Source: Nitrosospira sp.
Lineage (GTDB): Bacteria; Pseudomonadota; Gammaproteobacteria; Burkholderiales; Nitrosomonadaceae
Direction of reading: 5' to 3'
DNA: 11,437 nt
NCBI GenBank assembly: GCA_030453055.1
Contig: JAKDLC010000037.1
Coordinates: 1 to 11,437, forward strand
The translations under genes and the position numbers were made by a program. Below are positions 1 through 6,016 of the stretch, in pieces (positions within the stretch are counted from its first letter, which is position 1; each line of letters opens with the position of its first letter). The notes under the pieces are model-generated. The model made no database searches. It worked only from the letters and a program-made list of their open reading frames with translations, and had not been told where the DNA came from.

Positions 1-84
1 CTACGCCGCTCCCTCACAAAATCCCCCTACAAAACAAAATCCTGCGCAATCATCATGCGAATTTATGAAACATCGGGGTTAAGG
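1..84 (-). repeat. Palindromic MITE-like repeat, copy A (truncated by window edge)
   Basis: On the minus strand this stretch matches the left arm of the full copies at 2852-3014 and 4911-5077. Shared landmarks are the end CCGATGTTTCATAAATTCGC, the core GCGCAGGATTTTGTTTTG and the inner part GATTTTGTGAGGGAGCGGCG. It is inverted relative to the other two copies. Only about half of the element is visible, because position 1 falls near its centre. The outer end, around 76-82, lies about 25 bp before the yicC start codon, so any yicC promoter must lie inside or beyond the repeat. I see no convincing -35/-10 pair in it. Confidence 0.8.
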
Positions 85-106
85 ATTTGTCGGTGGTTAA
101 ATTAGC

Positions 107-973
107 ATGATCTATAGTATGACCGGCTACGCAGTGGTTACGAAGGAAGTGCCGCGCGGCTCACTCAATCTGGAGTTACGCTCCGTCAACAATCGTTACC
201 TTGATATCCAGTTCCGCCTCCCTGATGAGCTTCGTTTGCTTGAGGCGACGATGCGCGAGTTGCTGACAGCTCGGTTGAATCGGGGAAAGATCGATTGCCG
301 TTTGAGCTTTCTCCGGCTTGCGGGTGCGGATGATCCGCAGCAAATCAATGCCAGCCTATTGCAGAAATTACTGGAACTGGACCGTGCCATCAGAGTGGCG
401 CTACCCGATGCACGCGGTCTGGAAGTGGCGGATATTCTCCGCTGGCCTGGAATATTGGGCGCCGATTCGCTGCCGGCGCAGGACTTGTGCGACCCATGCA
501 TCGAGTTGCTGCACGTTGCTCTGGATGAGTTTGCGGCGGCACGCGCGCGCGAAGGCGAAAAACTTAAAGCCATACTCCTCGAGCGCCTTGGCAGGATGCG
601 CCGGCTGACGGCGGAAGTATCGCCGCGTATTCCCGCATTGCTGATGGCTTTTCAGGAAAAGGTCAAGACCCGGTTGCAGGAAGCCATGATAAATCACGAT
701 GATGATCGCATCCGCCAGGAGTTATCCTTATTCGCCAGCAAGATCGATGTGGACGAAGAACTGTCCCGCTTGCAGACTCATCTGGACGAAGTGGAACGGG
801 TGCTGTGGAGCGGGGGGGCAATCGGCAAACGCCTGGATTTTTTGATGCAGGAGCTCAATCGTGAGGCCAACACGATAGGTTCCAAATCGGTAGATGCGGA
901 AGTGTCGAGAATTTCGATGGAACTCAAAGTGCTGATCGAGCAAATGCGGGAGCAGGTGCAGAACATCGAATAA
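107..973 (+). CDS. yicC: YicC/YloC family endoribonuclease
   Basis: This 288-residue protein has the usual length of the family (E. coli YicC is about the same size). The YicC-like N-terminal domain opens with the hallmark YSMTGYA at residues 3-9, followed by LRSVNNRYLDIQFRLP at about 25-40. The C-terminal DUF1732 domain ends in the typical E-x-KVLIEQMREQVQNIE. Family members are cytoplasmic, metal-dependent endoribonucleases, and E. coli YicC has been linked to small-RNA decay. The ATG at 107 is supported by the family N-terminus and by a GGTGG about 10 nt upstream. A truncated repeat ends about 25 bp upstream. In many bacteria yicC is followed by gmk, but here it is followed by a probable terminator and IS debris. 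Identity is secure; the cellular target is not visible. Confidence 0.95.
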   Translation: MIYSMTGYAVVTKEVPRGSLNLELRSVNNRYLDIQFRLPDELRLLEATMRELLTARLNRGKIDCRLSFLRLAGADDPQQINASLLQKLLELDRAIRVALPDARGLEVADILRWPGILGADSLPAQDLCDPCIELLHVALDEFAAARAREGEKLKAILLERLGRMRRLTAEVSPRIPALLMAFQEKVKTRLQEAMINHDDDRIRQELSLFASKIDVDEELSRLQTHLDEVERVLWSGGAIGKRLDFLMQELNREANTIGSKSVDAEVSRISMELKVLIEQMREQVQNIE

Positions 974-1014
974 CGTTTAATGCAAAATCAAAAGTCTCAT
1001 AGGATCAATACAAG

Positions 1015-1036
1015 CCGCTAACCGTGCGGATTTTTT
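1015..1036 (+). terminator. Weak candidate intrinsic terminator after yicC
   Basis: CCGC (1015-1018) and GCGG (1026-1029) can form a four-pair GC stem with a 7-nt loop. An A and then six T residues follow at 1031-1036. It begins about 40 nt after the yicC stop. The stem is short, so termination may be inefficient. Confidence 0.4.
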
Positions 1037-1120
1037 GTAATCCAACACCAATTCGAGCGGCCCGCCGGAAACCCATACATGCGTCGATTGGTTATGAAAC
1101 TCTGAGATCGATGCGGACGT

Positions 1121-1387
1121 AGCATCAATCTGGACTTCGCCCGGCTAGACAAGCTGCATCAAGCCGGTGCCGAGCGCGCAGCTATGCTGCTGACCTCAAA
1201 TCTGGACTTCGGCGAATGGGGTGAAGCGTTTGCCGCCAACAAAATGATTGGCGCTGCCATCCTGGACCGCCTGCGCCACGGCGCATATCGCGTGGTGCTG
1301 GATGGCGAAAGCTACTGCAGTCTGCAATCGCTGCCAGAAATGCCGGAAATGACAGTTGCAAAACGCGGAAAAATCGCGCATTCTTGA
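1121..1387 (+). pseudogene. istB: Remnant of IS21-family istB (transposition helper ATPase), C-terminal end
   Basis: An open frame with no stop from at least 1121 to the TGA at 1385-1387 encodes the C-terminal signature of IstB. It reads LLTSNLDFGEWGEAF, then KMIGAAILDRLRHGAYRVVL and DGESY, at about 1187-1310. Intact IstB is about 250 residues with an AAA+ core, and it helps the IstA transposase of IS21 elements. The Walker A and B regions are missing here and no istA is present. Just before the conserved part the frame reads LDKLHQAG, which resembles the start of IstB proteins. The remnant may therefore be an N-terminal scrap joined to the C-terminus by an internal deletion (inference). ATG 1184 is an internal start and probably not used. 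The ending after DGESY looks decayed. Non-functional as a transposition gene. Confidence 0.75.
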
Positions 1388-1588
1388 ACCCGTTCGAGCC
1401 CCTGAAATGGCCATTCAAAGTGGCGCCATTATGTCGAAAGGTGACAATAAGGACACGTACTGCGAAAAACATGGGTAAACTCCTACATGGAACATGTTGC
1501 GTGCCCGCGCGAAGGCTCTGAGCTTGGGATACGTGACGTAAATGGACCTTGCCGGCATTAGAACCCTGATACTCCTTATAACCTCGTT
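1388..1588. other. Gene-free stretch, probable IS21 debris
   Basis: No supportable gene is seen. At 1408-1430 there are two related words, TGGCCATT and TGGCGCCATT, and at 1434-1447 TGTC and GACA face each other. Similar short repeated blocks occur after istB in IS21 elements, so this may be the eroded right end of that element; this is inference. No convincing promoter for the methyltransferase gene was found: TATAAC at 1577-1582 lacks a properly spaced -35 box. Confidence 0.3.
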
Positions 1589-2848
1589 ATGTATAGAAAC
1601 CACATCAAGCTAACCTCAGGGCAAGGATGGGATCCGGTAGAGACGTTGTCCAGTCACGAATCGCCAGATTTCAACGAAGCTCGTTTTGAACCCAAGGGAT
1701 TTACCGAGGGGGCTGCCGCCGTTCTTTCGTCGATTCTCCAGAACTCCCGGTATGAGTGCATAGTCAGGCTGCCCCAGGCAGGTGGAAATCGCTGGTATTC
1801 GGAACCTGTCCGGCTCGCAAAATTCTTCACAGGGGGGGTCAACTGCTGGAAGCAGTCGCCCTGGCAGGGTCTCTATAGGACTCTGCTCGAGCGGGAGCAA
1901 GGTCCGTTGCCCACAATTCTGTTTGATCTGTTTTTCCTTCATCGGAATGTTACACTGGATCGGATCGATACCATTATAAATACTGGCAGCCTGCGAATTC
2001 TTGAGGACGCGGGGATTCTGTCTGTCTCGAATGGCGCAGTCAGATCGAGGGTTCGCTGCTACCCTGTAGGGAACCGGTATTTCCTCTGCGACACTTCCAG
2101 GGATCAACCCGATTTCGTTTATATCGGATGGGATTCTCATTTGATGGTCGACATCGCGGCGAAATATTGTAGGGGCCGCCATTTTTCGAGGTCGCTCGAT
2201 CTTTGCACGGGAAGCGGCGTGCAGGGTCTATCGCTTGCCCCGCAGTCCGACGAGAGTTTTTACGTCGATATCAACCCACGAGCTCTCGCAATGGTGGAGG
2301 CGAACGCTCGTCTCAACAAGCTAACGACTGTCCATGCGGTGCACAGCGACCTTTTCTCGAACATTCCGGGATGCTTCGATTGCATCACTGCAAACACGCC
2401 TTATGTTCCCCATCCGGTTATTGGAGCGCAGCTGCCAATCGGAGGCGGCGATATTGGCATTGAATTTACCATTCGACTCCTGCGCGAGCTACCGGACAGG
2501 CTGGCTGAAGACGGAATCTCGGTAATTTACACGAGTGATCCGATCGTTCATGGAAAGCGTCAATTGATAGCTCGGGTGACGCGTGAACTCGGACATCTAC
2601 CGCTTCGGGTTGTACTGATTCCGTTATTCACAAACAGCTACCCCATGACCCGGCCCATGCAGGAGCACTACGACTCGCTTGGCCTGAGCGGATACGATGA
2701 TTGCATCCTGATCATCGAGCGTGGTAAAAAATACGAGGTGGAACACCATCAGCACGACCGGGTTCATTACTACCGCACGAAGGTGGATGCATGGCTGGAT
2801 TGGCGGCGGCGGGCGAACCCGGCCACGAGGGATAGGCCACAATCCTAA
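1589..2848 (+). CDS. PrmC/HemK-like class I SAM-dependent methyltransferase
   Basis: This 419-residue protein has a Rossmann-type methyltransferase domain in its second half. Motif I is [12 protein letters not shown] (203-214), the acidic end of strand 2 is VDINPRAL (226-233), SDLF follows at 253-256, and the catalytic-type motif IV reads NTPYVP (269-274). Motif IV is a variant of the (N/D)PPY found in enzymes that methylate amide or exocyclic amino nitrogens. [14 protein letters not shown] at about 285-298 matches the segment after motif IV in PrmC/HemK relatives. The N-terminal 200 residues are longer than the PrmC helical domain and I do not recognise them. True PrmC (release factor Q methylase) is about 280-300 residues with NPPY, so this is a relative of unknown substrate. 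The ATG at 1589 has no strong Shine-Dalgarno. The gene stands alone between IS debris and a repeat that begins 3 bp after the stop. Confidence 0.85.
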   Translation: MYRNHIKLTSGQGWDPVETLSSHESPDFNEARFEPKGFTEGAAAVLSSILQNSRYECIVRLPQAGGNRWYSEPVRLAKFFTGGVNCWKQSPWQGLYRTLLEREQGPLPTILFDLFFLHRNVTLDRIDTIINTGSLRILEDAGILSVSNGAVRSRVRCYPVGNRYFLCDTSRDQPDFVYIGWDSHLMVDIAAKYCRGRHFSRSLDLCTGSGVQGLSLAPQSDESFYVDINPRALAMVEANARLNKLTTVHAVHSDLFSNIPGCFDCITANTPYVPHPVIGAQLPIGGGDIGIEFTIRLLRELPDRLAEDGISVIYTSDPIVHGKRQLIARVTRELGHLPLRVVLIPLFTNSYPMTRPMQEHYDSLGLSGYDDCILIIERGKKYEVEHHQHDRVHYYRTKVDAWLDWRRRANPATRDRPQS

Positions 2849-2851
2849 TCT

Positions 2852-3014
2852 GGCCCGGATGTTTCATAAGCGCGATGATCGCGCAGGATTTTGTTTTGCA
2901 GGGGGATTTTGTGAAGGAGCGGCGTAGTGACTCATACGCCAGAATGAGCAAAACTCCCATACGAAACAAAAGACCAGCAAGGACGCGCGTCAATTTATGA
3001 AACATCCGGGCTAA
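2852..3014 (+). repeat. Palindromic MITE-like repeat, copy B (complete)
   Basis: This copy of about 163 bp is bounded by inverted ends: GGCCCGGATGTTTCATAA on the left and TTATGAAACATCCGGGCTAA on the right. It is nearly identical to copy C in its right 60 bp (ACGAAACAAAAGACCAGCAA at 2961-2980 is perfectly conserved). The two arms are themselves related by inversion: AGGATTTTGTTTTGCAGGGG on the left pairs with CCCATACGAAACAAAAGACC on the right. It has no coding capacity. It lies between the convergent methyltransferase and GNAT genes, where its RNA would fold into a long imperfect hairpin from either strand. It may act as a bidirectional terminator (inference). Confidence 0.85.
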
Positions 3015-3042
3015 GCACCATCACCCGCAATGACTTTTTGCA

Positions 3043-3708
3043 TCACCCAACTTTTGGTGCGTTCGCTACGGGGCGAACGGTGAGTCTCGCCCTTGCAGCT
3101 CCCGGGGCCATCAACAAACGGCCGCTGAGCGTACATAGAATCGTTGCCCCGGTTTTCCAGCCCGCATGCTCGAAAGCAGCCAACGAGGGCACGTTGGTGG
3201 CGCGAACGTGCGCGAGTATCCGGCGAACATTGTGTGGTGAAAGATCGCTCACGGTTGCAGCGATCAAACATCGCGCGGCACCTTGCCGGCGATAGGCCGG
3301 CCATGTATACAGATACCCGAGAAAGGCATCGGTTTCAGCCATGCCGAGAAGCAGAGGCGGTGAATCGACCCGGCAGTTGGGACCACGCTCAATGCTGAGC
3401 TGGGCTACCAGCGAATCGCCGGCTACCAGTAAGTGCAAACTGCCGCCACGTCCGACAAGTTGCTTGGGGTTGGGGCCGCATTGCTCGGCTACCCGTTCGA
3501 TCATAGCACGGGACAGGCCGGACAGTGCCTCCTCGGTATGAAGGCTCAAGTAACGCCAGCCGGGCGGTAGCATCAATGACGTGTTCGACCGGGTCAATAT
3601 CCAGACAATACGAAACACGTCAATCCGGGTAATTAATTTCAGTCCGAAATATCCGGCGGCACGAAGTCCCCCAGGACCTCTCAGAAATTCCAGCCTCTCC
3701 TTCAACAT
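3043..3708 (-). CDS. GNAT family N-acetyltransferase
   Basis: This is a cytoplasmic acyl-CoA-dependent acyltransferase of about 221 residues. The acetyl-CoA binding motif is visible as YLYTWPAYRRQGAARCLI (about 132-149, the R-x-x-G-x-A type loop). ATNVPSLAAFEHAGW (about 170-184) follows, the usual N-x-x-(S/A)-xxx-(F/Y)-E-xx-G-(F/W) helix. An in-frame start at 3750 would give 235 residues but would overlap the upstream gene by 38 bp. I prefer the ATG at 3706-3708: it lies 4 nt after the upstream TGA and has AGGA 9 nt before it. The gene is last in the leftward cluster, so its acceptor is plausibly a sugar or peptide of the exopolysaccharide system, but nothing in the sequence shows the substrate. 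Translational coupling to the FemAB-like gene is likely. Confidence 0.8.
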   Translation of the reverse strand: MLKERLEFLRGPGGLRAAGYFGLKLITRIDVFRIVWILTRSNTSLMLPPGWRYLSLHTEEALSGLSRAMIERVAEQCGPNPKQLVGRGGSLHLLVAGDSLVAQLSIERGPNCRVDSPPLLLGMAETDAFLGYLYTWPAYRRQGAARCLIAATVSDLSPHNVRRILAHVRATNVPSLAAFEHAGWKTGATILCTLSGRLLMAPGAARARLTVRPVANAPKVG

Positions 3709-3712
3709 AACT

Positions 3713-4876
3713 TCAGTTCCTGAGCGTAGAGCGATTAACTGCGGCGACACGAACTAACCGCTTGATGCGCTCCTTCAGACCACTCTTATCAAGCCAGCGG
3801 CCGATCGTCTCAGACAGAGAATTTACTGTGACCAGGGTACGCGCACGGATTGTACCGGGCCAGCCGCGCGGAATCAGATAATAATGACGTTCTTCTCGCA
3901 TCCTGTTTGACATTCTCTGCTTGTACAAATTGTCTCCGGCCAGAAAATCAAAGCGGCAAATGCCGTCCGCAAGCAGATCGGCCATGACTTCCGTATGTAA
4001 ATAAATACCCGGTTGCAACTTGGATATGTCCGGATCGTACCCGACATGGTGTCCATAATAGGTATGGCCATCATGATAGCCAAGCCCGAAAGCGACGGGA
4101 TTATCGCCAATCCAGAGAACGTACGCCCGCAACCAGCAGCCGGCAGCAGCCGCACGAAGTTCCGCGATGTGCTGGGGAGTATTTTCAAGTCCGAGGCCGA
4201 GGAGATGGTACTGGTACGTCTTGCGCGATACCAGCGCCACCGCAGCGGCCAGCTCGTTAACCTGTTCCGGTTCCGTATAACGGATCATCTTCACAGGTTT
4301 CTTCGCTTTCACGCTGAAATTTTTGCGCGTACGGCGGACGTCTTCACGGGTTTTGCTTCCCAGCGTTCGCAGATAATCTTCAAATTGCGCCCCCACCGGA
4401 AGTTCGATGAGGCGCCGCGTATAGGCCGGGCCGTAGGGCACCACGTGGAAAAAATTGCAAACCGGACTGCCTGGCGATGTCAGCAGCCCGGCAAGGGGCG
4501 AGCCCGCGCGTACGCCCTCGAAAAACGCGACACCGCGTTTGCCTACCGCCTTGCAAAGCGGCTCAAACAACCCGGCAAGCAATTCCTGGTTCTCGCACAA
4601 GGGCGCCTCCTGCATCGCATACCGTAGTACCGGAACACGAAATACGGTCGTCTCGCCAAAACAATACGCGAGCGCACCCTGATGGACAACGAAAGGCGCA
4701 TAACCGCGAGGGCGCTGTGGATCTCCGAGCAGGAAGCACTGTATATACTTGTCCGCTCCGCCTGCACCGTTGACACGGCTGCTTAGCCAGAGCGGATCGA
4801 GCTCAAGCGGTACCGGACCAAGCAGAGAAAGATCAGGGGTGCTACCCGGGGCGTCAGCCGCCTGCCACTGGGTCAT
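3713..4876 (-). CDS. FemAB/CelD-type (BioF2-like, GNAT-fold) acyltransferase, paralogue 1
   Basis: This 387-residue protein carries the Acetyltransf_6/FemAB-like fold in its C-terminal half. Its landmarks are a basic SKTREDVRRTRKNF helix (174-187), VGYDPDISKLQPGIYLHTEV (278-297) and FDFLAGDNLYKQRMS (309-323), the D-F-x-x-G-x..-K pattern typical of this family. The N-terminal third is a degenerate first domain. Such proteins transfer acyl or aminoacyl groups, and XrtA/PEP-CTERM polysaccharide loci commonly carry one, so cell-surface polysaccharide modification is likely; the exact reaction is unknown. The ATG at 4876 has only a weak AGAAAA as a possible ribosome site and is preceded by a run of nine T on the coding strand and by repeat copy C. 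The stop lies 4 nt before the GNAT start. It is related to the 5075-6016 gene, including a shared basic C-terminal tail. Confidence 0.82.
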   Translation of the reverse strand: MTQWQAADAPGSTPDLSLLGPVPLELDPLWLSSRVNGAGGADKYIQCFLLGDPQRPRGYAPFVVHQGALAYCFGETTVFRVPVLRYAMQEAPLCENQELLAGLFEPLCKAVGKRGVAFFEGVRAGSPLAGLLTSPGSPVCNFFHVVPYGPAYTRRLIELPVGAQFEDYLRTLGSKTREDVRRTRKNFSVKAKKPVKMIRYTEPEQVNELAAAVALVSRKTYQYHLLGLGLENTPQHIAELRAAAAGCWLRAYVLWIGDNPVAFGLGYHDGHTYYGHHVGYDPDISKLQPGIYLHTEVMADLLADGICRFDFLAGDNLYKQRMSNRMREERHYYLIPRGWPGTIRARTLVTVNSLSETIGRWLDKSGLKERIKRLVRVAAVNRSTLRN

Positions 4877-4879
4877 AAG

Positions 4880-4905
4880 TTTTCTTTAAAAAAAAACCGA
4901 GAAAA
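4880..4905 (-). promoter_or_regulatory. T9 tract inside an A/T inverted repeat in the 5' leader
   Basis: On the coding strand a run of nine T (4896-4888) lies 11 nt upstream of the ATG at 4876. It is flanked by TTTTCT (from 4905) and AGAAAA (to 4880), which are exact inverted repeats. Homopolymers of this length are prone to slippage. Together with the palindromic repeat just upstream, this could reduce read-through or vary expression of the downstream gene. The tract and inverted repeat are seen; any function is inference. Confidence 0.3.
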
Positions 4906-4910
4906 GACAT

Positions 4911-5077
4911 TAGCCCGGATGCTTCATAAATTCGCGTGATGATTGCGCAGGATTTTGTTTTGCAGGGGAATTTTGTGAACGAGTGGCGTCGTTATTCGTA
5001 CGCCCGATTGAGCAAAATTCCCATACGAAACAAAAGACCAGCAAGGGCGCGCGTCAATTTATGAAACATCCGGGTTA
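4911..5077 (+). repeat. Palindromic MITE-like repeat, copy C (complete, inside the operon)
   Basis: This copy of about 167 bp has the longest clean inverted ends: TAGCCCGGATGCTTCATAAA on the left and TTTATGAAACATCCGGGTTA on the right, extending two bases further inward. The internal arms also pair imperfectly, as in copy B. A TTAG stands directly outside the CCCGG...CCGGG core on both sides (4910-4913 and 5075-5078), a possible 4-bp target duplication. The element separates the two FemAB-like genes, and its right end provides the TAA stop of the upstream one. There is no open frame in it. Confidence 0.88.
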
Positions 5078-6016
5078 GATGCCGAACCGCATCATTTTTT
5101 TTACTTTCGACTTAAGGCCGATCTGATCCAGCTTATCGCCCGCTAACCTACTGAAATGATCAACGGCTCTCTGGGTATGCAGCAAGAATTCATTGCGCAG
5201 ATTGCTGCGCAGGAAGAACACATTTGCGCATTGAACGCTATGAGTTGCAAATAGCTTTTTATGCTCTGACTGCCCCTCGGTGAAATCAAAAAAACGGAAG
5301 GAACGCTCTCCGAATAGATGTTCCAGGGCAAGCCACTGCAAAATGGTGCCGACTGAAAAACTCATGTAGCCGGGATCATATCCGAGAAAGGCGTAGTTCA
5401 GGACGCCGTTGGAGACCGGGCAGTACAGATACGAGACAGGCCGGTTCTGATGAAAAAGAATGAATCCACGGACAAGCCCCTGTTGAGCAAGCCGTTCCAT
5501 TTCATGCAGAAACGCTTCCGAATCGGGCAAACCCGCATCGAGCAGCTTTTCCTGATAGGTTATTTCGGAAACGGAGCGAGCCAATCGAAAGAACTCCGGC
5601 ATCTCGCCAGCTGACTGATAGACCTTCCAGGAAATACTTCCACCGCAATATTCCGCGTATTTCCTGATTTTACGATTGAGAGTCGAACGCGTCTTGGAGG
5701 AAAACTTGCTCTTGTACGCTTCGAATGACTGGCGCATATCGATATAGTACCGCTGGTGCTGGGATGGTACATAGCAGAGGTAATCATGCCGCCTTCGAAG
5801 TACGGGTTGCTTATCGGTAACGCGCAGCGAGCGTATCAAAAAACCCTGGCTATCGGCTTGAAGAGAGTCGGCGGGGGGTATCGGCTCCGCCACCGGCGGG
5901 GTTTCATCATCAAGTCCCACCTCCCGAACTTGTAACCACAATTCAGATGCAAGCAACGTCTTGTCGCCAAGCTGAAGCTTTATGGGCACCTGGCGATAAT
6001 GCCATAATGGGCTCAA
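5075..6016 (-). CDS. FemAB/CelD-type (BioF2-like, GNAT-fold) acyltransferase, paralogue 2
   Basis: This 313-residue protein has the same architecture as its neighbour at 3713-4876 with a shorter N-terminus. It has a basic SSKTRSTLNRKIRKY helix (106-120), FLGYDPGYMSFSVGTILQWL (210-229) and FDFTEGQSEHKKLFA (243-257). The tail LDQIGLKSKVKKMMR matches LDKSGLKERIKRLVR of the neighbour. It probably transfers an acyl or aminoacyl group in exopolysaccharide or envelope modification; the substrate is unknown. The start is TTG at 6014-6016, overlapping the deacetylase stop as TTGA with a G-rich GGCGGGGG upstream, so the two genes are translationally coupled. The TAA stop at 5075-5077 lies inside the terminal inverted repeat of element copy C, so insertion may have redefined the C-terminus. 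Confidence 0.82.
   Translation of the reverse strand: MSPLWHYRQVPIKLQLGDKTLLASELWLQVREVGLDDETPPVAEPIPPADSLQADSQGFLIRSLRVTDKQPVLRRRHDYLCYVPSQHQRYYIDMRQSFEAYKSKFSSKTRSTLNRKIRKYAEYCGGSISWKVYQSAGEMPEFFRLARSVSEITYQEKLLDAGLPDSEAFLHEMERLAQQGLVRGFILFHQNRPVSYLYCPVSNGVLNYAFLGYDPGYMSFSVGTILQWLALEHLFGERSFRFFDFTEGQSEHKKLFATHSVQCANVFFLRSNLRNEFLLHTQRAVDHFSRLAGDKLDQIGLKSKVKKMMRFGI

Noticed and set aside
1549..1582. Promoter for the methyltransferase (TTGCCG ... TATAAC)
   Set aside because: The spacer is 22 bp, too long for a standard sigma-70 promoter, and no extended -10 supports it.
1616..2182. Minus-strand open frame of 188 codons opposite the methyltransferase
   Set aside because: No domain is recognisable, and the plus-strand frame carries clear methyltransferase motifs.
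3709..3750. Longer N-terminus for the GNAT gene, starting at 3750
   Set aside because: It would overlap the upstream gene by 38 bp without a better ribosome site. The ATG at 3708 has AGGA at good spacing right after the upstream stop.
4013..4627. Plus-strand open frame of 204 codons opposite the FemAB-like gene
   Set aside because: The composition (rich in Arg, Pro and Ala) and lack of motifs indicate an antisense shadow of the 3713-4876 gene.
2852..5077. CRISPR-like or tRNA-like structure from the repeated hairpins
   Set aside because: The copies are 163-167 bp, dispersed rather than regularly spaced, and have no cloverleaf or spacer structure.
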